Source: a virus. From it: a DNA stretch of 64,000 nt. The notes beneath the pieces were generated by a model. It worked only from the letters and a program-made list of their open reading frames with translations, was not told the origin of the DNA and searched no databases. The position numbers and the translations under genes were made by a program. The DNA lies in IMG/VR virus record IMGVR_UViG_3300020183_000020, positions 1 through 64,000 of that record. One strand, 5' to 3'. This document shows, piece after piece, positions 16,026 to 24,902 of this stretch; the stretch's first letter is position 1, and the number at the start of each line of letters is the position of its first letter.

Positions 16026-17594
16026 ATGGCAGACATATTCGATCAGATCACAAATAGATATCTAAACGAGAAAACCGCCGCCCAAAATAAGTCGGCGGCA
16101 TCCGTGGCATCAAAATATGCTTCCCTCACCCAACCTCTCATGACCCGCAGAGACTATGGGAGTGTCCATGCGGAGAAGGCGGCGGCAGACTTCTTGGGAA
16201 CAACCGAACCCGCACTATCCGATTTTGACATGATGGCGGATGACATGATGGCGGATGACTTAGAGGCTGACAACGCGGTTCAGGTCAATACAGGTTATGA
16301 TAATGGTCTTGACTTCACAGGGCCTGGAAATGCCGAGGAGGAACTTGTTGCTTGTGGTGAGAATTGGTCGGACGAGGATATCCTTTCCATGGGTCTAGAT
16401 GATGGGACACTCATGGCTGACGATCTTGAGGCTGATGACCTTGAGGCTGATGACCTTGAGGCTGATGATATGTTCGCGGATGACCTTGAAGCTGACGATC
16501 TTGAGGCTGACGATCTTGAGGCTGACGATATGTGGGGGGAGATGGTGGCTGACGACCTAGAAGCTGACGACCTAGAAGCTGATTTCATCAAGCACTCTCG
16601 CTTCAAGGAAGGTCCTGAGGGTTCTAAGGCTTACGAACAAGCTAAGAAGGATGGGGATATCCCTGAAGAGTTCTTGGAGTATGAGGGTGCCTATGATCCA
16701 TCAAGTGGGGAAATGAACACACAAAGGATTAAGGAGAACAGGGAGTCTCTTGGGAAGACTGCGAGGAGGCTCGCCTCTTACGGAGATTTTGGCGGGATTG
16801 TCGATGATATGGGTTTTGACGATGATATGGGTCTTGAGATGGTGGGTGGAGGGGATGAGCATAAAGATGGTTCTTACATGAGCCTTCAGAACCTCCATGA
16901 GATGGAAGATCAGCTAGAGATGTTAACGGATAGTTTAGATGAGGGAGATGAGTTAGAAGATTGGGTTGAGGATAAGATTTCCCATGCTCACTCTGCTTTA
17001 TCCGATGTATCCCGTTATGTTGGATATGGGGAGCATGGTGCTCTCAAGGATAAGGAAGAAGATGAAGATGAGATCATTGACGACTTGGGTCTGCCTACAA
17101 AGGGAGGATACGATGAGACAAGCCATTTCAGGTTTGCCTCAGCTAGAAATATTAGGACGGGAAAGGAGGCGGGGGGTCTGTTTGGCTACCCAAAAGGCAT
17201 ACAAAATGCGGTCGAATCCGCAATTAGAAAGATCGAGAATAGGCGGGAATTACTGACAAGAGCGGTAGAGGATAAGTACCCCGAAGCGGGTACTTATTTT
17301 GCCAAAAGGTTTGAAACTAGTGGGTGTAATGCCGCAGGTGCATTATCCAAAACCTGTGTCTTCAATAAGGTTCCCGCAAGGACTCTTGGAGGGGGTTTGG
17401 GGTTTAAGCCCTCTTGTGTGAAGGCTTGCCAAAAATCCATTACGGACTTGATCCTTTATAGCGGCGAAGTATCTCATGGGTTATTTCTAAAGAATAAAGA
17501 TTACAGACCATTCTTGGTCACTTACGCCAAGAAGAAGAGATGCCCTGTAGCAAGGCTATTGCTTGAGACTATGCCTTTCACCATAGAGGGCTAA
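16026..17594 (+). CDS. Highly acidic protein with LEADD repeats
   Basis: The 522-residue protein begins with a basic/Ala-rich segment (IFDQITNRYLNEKTAAQNK), followed by an acidic region with many LEADD units (about residues 75-190). After another Asp/Glu-rich part comes a basic, cysteine-containing C-terminal domain from about residue 365 (SARNIRTG onward). GGAG 7 nt upstream selects the ATG at 16026. The size, charge pattern and helical head could suit a scaffold, internal head protein or DNA mimic. I see no family match. Confidence 0.65.
   Translation: MADIFDQITNRYLNEKTAAQNKSAASVASKYASLTQPLMTRRDYGSVHAEKAAADFLGTTEPALSDFDMMADDMMADDLEADNAVQVNTGYDNGLDFTGPGNAEEELVACGENWSDEDILSMGLDDGTLMADDLEADDLEADDLEADDMFADDLEADDLEADDLEADDMWGEMVADDLEADDLEADFIKHSRFKEGPEGSKAYEQAKKDGDIPEEFLEYEGAYDPSSGEMNTQRIKENRESLGKTARRLASYGDFGGIVDDMGFDDDMGLEMVGGGDEHKDGSYMSLQNLHEMEDQLEMLTDSLDEGDELEDWVEDKISHAHSALSDVSRYVGYGEHGALKDKEEDEDEIIDDLGLPTKGGYDETSHFRFASARNIRTGKEAGGLFGYPKGIQNAVESAIRKIENRRELLTRAVEDKYPEAGTYFAKRFETSGCNAAGALSKTCVFNKVPARTLGGGLGFKPSCVKACQKSITDLILYSGEVSHGLFLKNKDYRPFLVTYAKKKRCPVARLLLETMPFTIEG
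16408..16585. repeat. In-frame tandem repeats coding LEADD
   Basis: The 15-bp unit cttgaggctgatgac, with small variants (gaagctgacgac and similar), recurs about ten times in two main blocks broken by short insertions such as MFADD and MWGEMVADD. Confidence 0.85.
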
Positions 17595-17642
17595 CTCCTA
17601 GCTTATATATTTATATGTTGTGTTTGGGATAAGGAGGCTTCA

Positions 17643-18713
17643 ATGCTAACACCCAAACACTTCATGTATGCAATCTACGCCTTAGCAGGATTAACTCTTG
17701 TAAGTGTAGGTGCTAACGCATATCAAACTTATCGGATAAATACGCTTTCGGATACTATCCAAAAACAGCTAAGGGGAGAACTATCCGAAGCTGCGATGGG
17801 GATATCCCAAACAAGACAAGATATAAAGACCCTTGAGTCTCAAATGGTAACAGGGCGGGAGTTATCCTCAAGGATAGAAAATATCCTTGAGGGATTGGAT
17901 AAGTCCACGCGGGATAGCATAGAGAGATTTCAAGCCGAGACGGGTGCGAAGATAGATTCCATATCAGTCCGTATGACTTCTATTGAGGCAAAACTAAAGG
18001 GCAAAGCAAAAGTGGGGACAGAGCCCACAACACCGATCCAACCTCCTCCTGCAAGTTGGCAGGGCATCACTAATGAAGATGCTGCGAGGTGTGTATCGTT
18101 CCCCTCGTTTTGTGACCCCTTAGAGTTCACATGGTCTACGCCATATGGGAAACCTCTTGCCTCTTTCTTTACGGATAACTTTTGGGGTGGCGATTACACC
18201 TTAGAGTTAAAACTAGAGTTCAAAGCCATAGTGATTGAATATGCTGAGGATCAGTCTTCAATAGGTTCAGGTGCTGTTAGAAACCAAGGACTTCATATCC
18301 TAGCGGGCTACACCAATGAGAAGGGCGACTTTATCCCTATTGCTGAAGATAAACTTATGCAGGGAAACCCTAATTTGGATAGTCGATTTTTCTACACGCC
18401 CAAAGTAGACCCACAGAACATCAAGCTGAAGAAACTCCGATTATTTGAGCCAAGTTTATTGGTGGGGATATCCTATTTGGATAAGTTATCCGCCTTTTCA
18501 GCAGGTGCGAGCTTGTTGAACCTTCAAGGTGGGGATTATCGACTAGGTGTTCAAATGGCTCTGACAAACAAACAACCCTATTTGGCAGGTGTTGTATCTT
18601 ATCACCCTTATGTACTAGGGAAACATCTAAACATATCTCCCGCTGTCGGTTGGGCAGTAGGTATGGATGGGTCTAATACATGGGTGGCAGGTTTATACTT
18701 TCAGGTTTGGTAG
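17643..18713 (+). CDS. Membrane-anchored coiled-coil protein with C-terminal beta domain
   Basis: The 356-residue product has an N-terminal membrane anchor (about residues 8-28, MYAIYALAGLTLVSVGANAY), a helical coiled-coil stalk to about residue 125 and a Pro/Thr linker. A C-terminal domain of repeating beta segments follows (SLLVGISYLDKL, YRLGVQMALTNKQPYLAG, NTWVAGLYFQVW), recalling small beta-barrels or lectin-like folds. AGGAGG lies 5 nt upstream. Function unknown; it probably projects into the periplasm. The gene is unusually dense in GGATA/TATCC words. Confidence 0.65.
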   Translation: MLTPKHFMYAIYALAGLTLVSVGANAYQTYRINTLSDTIQKQLRGELSEAAMGISQTRQDIKTLESQMVTGRELSSRIENILEGLDKSTRDSIERFQAETGAKIDSISVRMTSIEAKLKGKAKVGTEPTTPIQPPPASWQGITNEDAARCVSFPSFCDPLEFTWSTPYGKPLASFFTDNFWGGDYTLELKLEFKAIVIEYAEDQSSIGSGAVRNQGLHILAGYTNEKGDFIPIAEDKLMQGNPNLDSRFFYTPKVDPQNIKLKKLRLFEPSLLVGISYLDKLSAFSAGASLLNLQGGDYRLGVQMALTNKQPYLAGVVSYHPYVLGKHLNISPAVGWAVGMDGSNTWVAGLYFQVW

Positions 18714-18759
18714 TTCTTTTATAGACCTGCACCCAACGACACTTAATGGAGTAAACATC

Positions 18760-19347
18760 ATGCTCACCGCAGCCGATAGAATCCAAGACTACCTAGACGA
18801 ATATCCTATCATTAAGGGATACTATTCCGTCACTTCTTATTCCACATCTGGCGGAACCATCGAGTTGCGTTCGGATAGCCCGAAAAGGTTAATTCCGATC
18901 TTGGAGAGGGAGTTCCCAAGTATTAACTTTAAGGCAACGCCTAGTTCCATCTTCTTCGATCTTGATCGTTCAGGGTGGGATAGATATGCCTCTCAGCCAA
19001 AGAGAGCAGGGAACCCCCCCTTGTTCTATGATGCAGAGAAATTCAGGGATTGGTTGATCCTTGGTGAGAGGATTGCGGAGGATTGGTCTAGACACATACT
19101 TAAAAACAGACAAGCTATCATCTTCGTTTTGGATGAAAATAAGCGTATCCGTCCACATGAGATTCAATATGGGATATTGAGAGCGGCTGAGAAGTCTAGC
19201 AAGGAGGTCGCTGCTGGCGATGAATCAAACTATCATCGCGGAATAAGTTTAGCTGAAGGTATTTGGCGTAGAGCCAATTTTGTGGTTGAGGGAGTAACCT
19301 CACCGACTACGGGTAAATTTGGATACCGCATCACCGTAACGAGATAA
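18760..19347 (+). CDS. Hypothetical protein, 195 aa
   Basis: No family recognised. The start at 18760 is supported by GGAG 8 nt upstream. The product has a mixed alpha/beta N-terminal part and a helical C-terminal half (IRPHEIQYGILRAAEKS). Its stop abuts the stop of the convergent gene at 19348. Confidence 0.65.
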   Translation: MLTAADRIQDYLDEYPIIKGYYSVTSYSTSGGTIELRSDSPKRLIPILEREFPSINFKATPSSIFFDLDRSGWDRYASQPKRAGNPPLFYDAEKFRDWLILGERIAEDWSRHILKNRQAIIFVLDENKRIRPHEIQYGILRAAEKSSKEVAAGDESNYHRGISLAEGIWRRANFVVEGVTSPTTGKFGYRITVTR

Positions 19348-19812
19348 TCAGGTGGGTTGATGCTCCACGGAGATAACAACACCTCGCACAATAGGCTGAT
19401 GCGAGATGGATAGATTGGGGATTGGGGGGGTGGGGATACACACTTTTCCATTGTTGAGAGGGTTATCCATTTCAGCGTATGTAACCTGTATGCTTCCATC
19501 AGGAGTATAGGTTACATCTTGCACGGGTTGTGGGAGCGTCAAAACCCATTCAGCTTTGGAGGGGCTTTTTACCCTAAACTCCTGAATAAAGGGTTCGTGA
19601 TGCCTTCTCAAAAGTTCATGACATTGAACAAGAGATAGATACAGAATTGGATACTTCGAGAAGTCCACATTATGATTGATTACTTCCTCAGCGACATCTT
19701 CGAGGAGTTGTTCTCTTGTGGCTTCGTCTGTTTCTTCCGATTTAAGAAACAGACAAACCTCAACGCAGAGCCCAAAGTAGTAAAGAATGGGTAGTGGATG
19801 TTGGTGGGGCAT
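19348..19812 (-). CDS. Hypothetical protein, 154 aa
   Basis: The N-terminal half is helical and acidic; the C-terminal half is beta-prone (VRGVVISVEHQ). No family recognised. The leader is CATGGT-aaaggagactg-ACCATG, so the SD lies in the loop and the start codon in the stem of a small hairpin. Confidence 0.55.
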   Translation of the reverse strand: MPHQHPLPILYYFGLCVEVCLFLKSEETDEATREQLLEDVAEEVINHNVDFSKYPILYLSLVQCHELLRRHHEPFIQEFRVKSPSKAEWVLTLPQPVQDVTYTPDGSIQVTYAEMDNPLNNGKVCIPTPPIPNLSISHQPIVRGVVISVEHQPT

Positions 19813-19914
19813 GGTCAGTCTCCTTTACCATGTGTGGTGGGTGGTGCTGATCTTATATATGAAGAGCACCATCCACCAAAGTGGTAGGTGGCATACAGAA
19901 AGGGAGGGTTGATT

Positions 19915-22557
19915 ATGTTAATGGATATGTTGGAGGCGTTGCGTAGACCACAAATCTCGCAGAAGCTGTGGATGAAGGATTGTGAACTGATCCTCGGCAC
20001 ACGCGATAATCTAGATAGGGCAATAGATGAGTGCATAAATGCCCCTAGTGGCACATACGGATTGGATACGGAGACCACAGGGTTAGACCTGAGGGTTTTT
20101 AATGGACGCACAAGAGAATCAATTGTGGGGGTGTGTCTTGCCCCTACTAAGAATAAGGGATATTATTTTCCCATCGCTCATCAAGAAGGACAAGAACACA
20201 ATGTACCTTGGCGGTTGATTGGACCTGCCCTTGAGAGGTTATTTGATTTATCTGTAGAAGCACAGCCTGTATTTCACAATGCTGGCTTTGACCAAGAGGT
20301 TTTGGAGTTTAATGGATACCACAAGGGTTTGGGGGAAGCCCGTTGGGATAGTGGCAAGTGGCATGACACCTACATTTTGAAGTATCTTCTTGATCCTCGC
20401 ACCAAGGGAGGACGCGGCTTAAAGCATTTGAGTAAGGAGTTACTTGAGCGTGAGATGATAGAGTTGGATGATCTCATGCCTGATAGTCCGAATAAGAACT
20501 ACTCCAAGATAGACCCAAGTTGGGAACCTTGTAAGTGGTATGGGGCTGCGGATGCCATGTGTACGCTTGCTTTGTATGAGGTGCTGAATAAGCAATACAC
20601 AAACAGCGGTTATCACACTAACACAATCTACGCACTAGAGAAGTCAACTCTTGTCTCTGTTAGATGGGTTCATCGTAACAGGGTTTATGTCGATCAAAAG
20701 ACGGCGTTGAGGTTTTGCCAAGATGGACAGAAGGAGTGGTTTGATTCTCTGTTAGATGTGTACAAGGGAGCTTCTGATCTTGTGGGCAGAGATATACTGC
20801 CCAACTATATACGGATACTTAAGGGCGACATTAAAGGTCTAAATCGCTTCGACCACACGGAAGTGGGAAATGGATACAACTACAAAATCCGTGTAGACGA
20901 AGCCCGCAAGGAAGCGGATAGAATGTATCCTGATATAAAGGGAACAATCACCAAATCCGTTCGCGTACTAAGCACGGCTAGTTTTCAAACCGATGAAGAA
21001 GGAGAGCTAGAGATAGATGGAGATATTCAGGGAGGGGCAGGTATGGAGGATGTGGACTTCCCGATTGTTTACGATCTACTCAGTCCACAGCAACTCGGAT
21101 TGTTATTTAGAGAACTGCAAGTCCCGAATCTCATCGCAACAGAGAAGTCGGGTCAGGTAGCCACCTCAGGCGATGTTCTTGATGAAGTTATTAAAAAGGC
21201 GAGCGAGAGCTTTCCCTTTATGGATAAGGTGAAGCGTTATCGTATGCTTGGGAAGTCCCTTGGGCAATATCTTATTCCCTTTGTGGAAGATATTGCAGAA
21301 GATGGGACGCTCATGCCTAAGTTTGATCAGTTTGCCGCTGATACAGGTCGTTTCTCGTGTAAAACTACTAGTGACCCCAAAAAGACAAAAGATGGTGGTT
21401 GCCGTGTACCCTTTCAAGGCATCCCTGCCACCTATGATCCTACGAAACCTGAGTGCATCTCAAACCTCCGTAAGTGCATAGCGGTGAGACACCCTGATTG
21501 GTATCTCGCCGCTATCGACTACTCAGGTGTTGAGCTACGACTTGTCACCAATCTCTCAGGCGAGCCAAAATGGATAAAAGCATTTTTTGAGTGTTCAGAG
21601 TGCGGGAATCAGTTTCCAAGAGAAATGGACGACCAAGGCTTTAGAGCCGCACCACCTCCTGTTTGTATTTGTGGTTCGGATAAGATTGGTGATTTGCACA
21701 CCATTACTGCCGTAGCCTTCTATGGGGAAGCCTCTAAATCTCGCCCCGATTGGAAAGCCCTTCGTGGTAACGGCAAAGCCTGTAACTTCGCTCTCTCATA
21801 TGGCGGTACAGGCAAAGCAGTTCAACGCTCCATCGGCTGTAATGAAGAGGAAGGGAATGAAAAGTACAAGGTCTTCACCAAGACCTATGATGTACTAACT
21901 GCCTGGTGGGATCATCAGCATCAGTTCGGTCGTAAAAACGGATATGTCAAAACCGCTATGGGGCGTGTACAACCCCTGCCCTCCATCAAGGATAAAAACT
22001 TCCGTCATCGCTCTAAAGATGAACGCAAGGCGGTGAATGGACCCGTTCAGGGAACCTCCGCAGATGTCACTAAACTCGCTATGAGCCTCATCTACAAGAC
22101 GGTTAAAAAGAACGGATGGCTCGACCGATTTAAAATGATCCTCACCGTCCACGATGAAATAGTCTTTGAAATCCACAAAGACCTTCTGACTGAGGCAATC
22201 CCCGTGGTCTGCGAAATCATGACCCGCAATAAAATCATCCAACGCATGAATTGGGATGTCCCCCTACTTGTCGATGTTGAGCTAGGTAAGGATTGGACAG
22301 TCCCTGATAACCTACGCGACATTCAACAAGGTGAAGGTGACCCCGAACTTATCCGTATCTTCGGTGGGAAAAAGCCTGAGCCAAAACCCAAAGCCCCTCC
22401 CAAGCCCGCTGAACCTCCAAAACCCACCTATGAGTTAACTGAACTATCCGAAAAGTCTGCTCAAGATGTGGCTTATTGGATAAAGTCGCAGGCGGGATTA
22501 TCTTTTGTCGTTAAATATCAGGGCAGGGATATATCCGCCCTTTTCAGGCCTAGCTAA
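19915..22557 (+). CDS. Family-A DNA polymerase with zinc-ribbon insertion
   Basis: The protein has a DnaQ-like 3'-5' exonuclease (DTETTGLD near residue 51, HNAGFD, and YGAADAMCTL) and a full Pol A polymerase domain. Motif A is DYSGVELR (Asp535), motif B RGNGKACNFALSYGG (Arg617) and motif C VHDE (His746). Between motif A and the LHTITA segment sits a cysteine cluster (C560xxC563 ... C584xC586), unusual for Pol A. A Pro/Lys linker and a C-terminal segment of about 40 aa extend the usual end. AGGG 6 nt upstream favours ATG 19915 over 19888. It is the likely replicative polymerase. Confidence 0.95.
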   Translation: MLMDMLEALRRPQISQKLWMKDCELILGTRDNLDRAIDECINAPSGTYGLDTETTGLDLRVFNGRTRESIVGVCLAPTKNKGYYFPIAHQEGQEHNVPWRLIGPALERLFDLSVEAQPVFHNAGFDQEVLEFNGYHKGLGEARWDSGKWHDTYILKYLLDPRTKGGRGLKHLSKELLEREMIELDDLMPDSPNKNYSKIDPSWEPCKWYGAADAMCTLALYEVLNKQYTNSGYHTNTIYALEKSTLVSVRWVHRNRVYVDQKTALRFCQDGQKEWFDSLLDVYKGASDLVGRDILPNYIRILKGDIKGLNRFDHTEVGNGYNYKIRVDEARKEADRMYPDIKGTITKSVRVLSTASFQTDEEGELEIDGDIQGGAGMEDVDFPIVYDLLSPQQLGLLFRELQVPNLIATEKSGQVATSGDVLDEVIKKASESFPFMDKVKRYRMLGKSLGQYLIPFVEDIAEDGTLMPKFDQFAADTGRFSCKTTSDPKKTKDGGCRVPFQGIPATYDPTKPECISNLRKCIAVRHPDWYLAAIDYSGVELRLVTNLSGEPKWIKAFFECSECGNQFPREMDDQGFRAAPPPVCICGSDKIGDLHTITAVAFYGEASKSRPDWKALRGNGKACNFALSYGGTGKAVQRSIGCNEEEGNEKYKVFTKTYDVLTAWWDHQHQFGRKNGYVKTAMGRVQPLPSIKDKNFRHRSKDERKAVNGPVQGTSADVTKLAMSLIYKTVKKNGWLDRFKMILTVHDEIVFEIHKDLLTEAIPVVCEIMTRNKIIQRMNWDVPLLVDVELGKDWTVPDNLRDIQQGEGDPELIRIFGGKKPEPKPKAPPKPAEPPKPTYELTELSEKSAQDVAYWIKSQAGLSFVVKYQGRDISALFRPS

Positions 22558-22596
22558 ACCTTCTCCCCAAAGGGGGGAAAGGATAATCCCCCCTCT

Positions 22597-23103
22597 ATGA
22601 AAAAAGACCTCTTCTCCGCTTGTTTTGAAGACGCTAAAAAAGCTGATCCCTCTGTCACCAACACTCAGGTACAGGAAATCTTCTGCCGTGTGTGCAAAAA
22701 TAGAGAGTGCGGTCGGGCATCTTGGGCTACTTCAACTTGGGATACACGCATCTCCACTCAGGTAGACCGACTTATCCTAAACCCTAATATCACTTCAGCC
22801 ACGGATAGCTCTCGATGGCAAGGACTATCCAATTTCGAGAACTTCGTAGAGCCCAATAAGATAGAAGTGTGGGGGAACACGCCCAAAGAAACACCCCCCT
22901 TAATTATAATAGACCCTAGCCCAATTCCTCCTCAGGTCCAACCGAATACTTCGCAGGTACAATCGCCTAAGGCGAGTGCTTTTAATACGCCACCACCTAA
23001 TGGAAGCCTTCTGCTAGGTGGAAACACACAACCTAAACCCGATCCTTGGGCTGCCCCTACACCTAAACTAAAGGTGGGGGGGACTTTCAAGATGGGAGGA
23101 TAA
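22597..23103 (+). CDS. Cys-containing protein downstream of DNA polymerase
   Basis: The N-terminal region has FCRVCKNRECGRASW, a CxxC...C arrangement followed by conserved-looking Trp and Arg residues. Similar short Cys/Trp modules appear in phage proteins of unknown role. The C-terminal half is Pro/Gly/Asn-rich and disordered. Upstream, G6 (22573-22578) can pair with C6 (22588-22593), placing AAAGG in the loop. A replication-associated role is inferred only from position. Confidence 0.65.
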   Translation: MKKDLFSACFEDAKKADPSVTNTQVQEIFCRVCKNRECGRASWATSTWDTRISTQVDRLILNPNITSATDSSRWQGLSNFENFVEPNKIEVWGNTPKETPPLIIIDPSPIPPQVQPNTSQVQSPKASAFNTPPPNGSLLLGGNTQPKPDPWAAPTPKLKVGGTFKMGG

Positions 23104-23104
23104 T

Positions 23105-23320
23105 ATGATAGAACTAGTTATTACTCAGATGTATCGAGACGGATATAAAGTAGTAGTCCCAACCCAACTGAAGCCTAAACTACGCTTACTGCCTTATGTA
23201 GATAAGTGCGTCTACACAGACCCCGAAGAAATTAAAACAGGTGATCGCTTGGTCTTTGTTGATTGGGTCAACTCGACCGATACCGACAAGGCGAAGTGGA
23301 TGAAGCACTTTGTATCTTGA
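23105..23320 (+). CDS. Hypothetical small protein, 71 aa
   Basis: The product is beta-prone at the start (MIELVITQMYRDGYKVVV) and ends with a charged segment. GGAGG lies 5 nt before the ATG. It follows the previous gene almost directly. Family unknown. Confidence 0.6.
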   Translation: MIELVITQMYRDGYKVVVPTQLKPKLRLLPYVDKCVYTDPEEIKTGDRLVFVDWVNSTDTDKAKWMKHFVS

Positions 23321-23651
23321 GTGGAAAGTGTCCCCGCAGGGCTTGATACCCACCGACATACTCTTAGACTTCTTAGCTAAGAAACCCGAAGCTATCCAAG
23401 AAGCCAAAGATTGGGTCAACAGGAACGGACGGATTATCCTATTTACCAAGAGCAAAATAAATGGGGATGAGGATATTTGGGTCACAGATCAGGGTGAGAT
23501 AATCCTGCGTACCAAGAACCATTGTAAAATCCCTCAACTCAGAATCCTCGCCTTTCATACCAACATGGATGTCTACCGACAAGTCTTAGCTCTCGGACAA
23601 GACCTGAACGAAGTCATAAATTTGTTAAAAAAACATGAACCCTTGTTTTAA
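23310..23651 (+). CDS. Hypothetical protein, 113 aa
   Basis: A TTG start at 23310 overlaps the preceding stop. The product has a beta-prone middle (GRIILFTKSKINGDEDIWV) and a helical C-terminus. The frame is open and codon use matches neighbours, but the start is uncertain. Family unknown. Confidence 0.5.
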   Translation: MYLEWKVSPQGLIPTDILLDFLAKKPEAIQEAKDWVNRNGRIILFTKSKINGDEDIWVTDQGEIILRTKNHCKIPQLRILAFHTNMDVYRQVLALGQDLNEVINLLKKHEPLF

Positions 23652-23709
23652 GGGTATTATAAGGGTACTTGAGGGGTTATCAACCCACCCCCCCTCTTTG
23701 GAGTTAGTC

Positions 23710-23901
23710 ATGAGTGCAACCATGTCTCAGCGTATCGCGTCCCTTAAGAACCTAATCATCGAGATCGAGAGCGATGCTCAGAAGTCCGACAACGGCAACA
23801 AGGCAGCAGGTGTCCGTGTCCGTAAGGCTCTTCTTGAGGCTGTTAATCAGATCAAGGATGCTCGCAAGGCTTCTCTTGAGGGTCGTACAGAGAACGAGTA
23901 A
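23710..23901 (+). CDS. Histone H1-like (Hc1-family) protein
   Basis: The 63-residue product matches the N-terminal domain of the chlamydial/bacterial Hc1 histone family: a helix (RIASLKNLIIEIESDAQKS), the signature GNKAAGVRVRKAL, and a second helix with lysines. It lacks the long Lys-rich tail. GGAG is 6 nt upstream of ATG 23710. Hc1 proteins condense DNA, so this could shape phage or host DNA. A strong terminator follows. Confidence 0.75.
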   Translation: MSATMSQRIASLKNLIIEIESDAQKSDNGNKAAGVRVRKALLEAVNQIKDARKASLEGRTENE

Positions 23902-23923
23902 TACCCAACAAGATTAAGTGCCG

Positions 23924-23969
23924 AGACAAACCCCCCTTGAGGTTATAAGTCCTCAAGGGGGGTTTGTCT
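23924..23969. terminator. Strong 19-bp hairpin terminator
   Basis: GACAAACCCCCC-TTGAGG (23925-23942) pairs perfectly with 23951-23968, with loop ttataagt; A924:T969 extends it. It is followed by TTTAT and separates convergent genes, so it probably terminates both strands. Confidence 0.85.
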
Positions 23970-24335
23970 TTATAAGACACCCCAAGAGCCATCCCATAAG
24001 GTGTACTTCACTCGACTAAGCTGGCTAGCCCTTATGTGTTTAAGACAATGAACACAAGGTCTAGCCATCGTTGTGGAACCATCCTTTAAAAACCTCAAGA
24101 CCTCAAGGGTATCCCCAGGTTGGGAGAACCTCAAAGCGGACATCTCAGCATGAAGTGTACAAACTACCGTACCATCAGCCGCTATTCTCCTGAACCTAGG
24201 GTGTGTCTTATCTGTGTTCACTCCAATATAGACAGGCTTACCCCTTCTGTATAGCACACAGGCTACATGATACTTCCCCCCATTCGACAGGGCTAATTCC
24301 ATAGCTTGTTTATGTATGGGTTTCATCTGTCTCAC
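23970..24335 (-). CDS. Cytidine/dCMP-type zinc deaminase
   Basis: The product has the deaminase zinc signature: LHAEMSAL with zinc ligand His62 and catalytic Glu64, then RPCVHC with Cys94 and Cys97. The N-terminal half is the typical alpha/beta core. Such enzymes in phages usually deaminate (d)CMP or cytidine for nucleotide supply; nucleic-acid targets are also possible. The start is GTG 24335 or ATG 24326. It is divergent from 24350 with 14 nt between. Confidence 0.85.
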   Translation of the reverse strand: MRQMKPIHKQAMELALSNGGKYHVACVLYRRGKPVYIGVNTDKTHPRFRRIAADGTVVCTLHAEMSALRFSQPGDTLEVLRFLKDGSTTMARPCVHCLKHIRASQLSRVKYTLWDGSWGVL

Positions 24336-24349
24336 ACTAAGGTTGCCAT

Positions 24350-24766
24350 ATGGATATCTCTCGGGTCATCCAAGATTGTCTTGACCTCACTTGGACTCCA
24401 CAACAAGCCCGCGTTAGAGTTATAGAGTACAACCCCGCAAAGGAATCCCTGTCCTTATCTTTTGAAGCACAACTCACAATCATCCACACCCACCACACAA
24501 TATCCATTTCAGCCCACAACGCATACTACACCTACATCTATACCTTCTTCCCCAAAGGTAAACCAAGAAATATAAAAGGTAACGGACTAGTCCACCACCA
24601 ACACGACTTGGACACACAACTAGACGCTTTATTGTTGGAAGTTATCCGTGAGGCAGCGGAACACGCTACAAACTCTACGAATATCAAAATCCTAAAAGCA
24701 CTTATCCAAGCTCAACCCAACAAGTCCTTCCTGCGGAGGATATATGATAGGCTCTGTCACCGATAG
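24350..24766 (+). CDS. Hypothetical protein, 138 aa
   Basis: The N-terminal half is beta-prone with many His/Tyr residues (ISAHNAYYTYIYTFFPK); the C-terminal half is helical. No family recognised. No clear SD is seen, consistent with the short divergent leader. Confidence 0.5.
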   Translation: MDISRVIQDCLDLTWTPQQARVRVIEYNPAKESLSLSFEAQLTIIHTHHTISISAHNAYYTYIYTFFPKGKPRNIKGNGLVHHQHDLDTQLDALLLEVIREAAEHATNSTNIKILKALIQAQPNKSFLRRIYDRLCHR

Positions 24767-24815
24767 TCTGATCTCCCTTTTTCCCCTCATCTATCAGAAA
24801 GTATCGAGGTTTAAA

Positions 24816-24890
24816 ATGTGGGACTGTTTCTATAGTGAAGAACTGCTAATGTGTGTCTGCATTTTGATTGATACACTCACTCTCGCTTAG
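24816..24890 (+). CDS. Possible 24-residue hydrophobic micro-protein
   Basis: A short frame begins at an ATG with GAGG 6 nt upstream and ends at TAG 24888-24890. Its second half is hydrophobic (LLMCVCILIDTLTLA), like a tiny membrane peptide. It lies in an otherwise empty 136-nt gap. Confidence 0.3.
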   Translation: MWDCFYSEELLMCVCILIDTLTLA

Positions 24891-24902
24891 AATTCAAAGA
24901 AC

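Noticed and set aside
16295-16606. Minus-strand Ser/Ala/Arg-rich frame
   Set aside because: It is the antisense image of the LEADD repeats.
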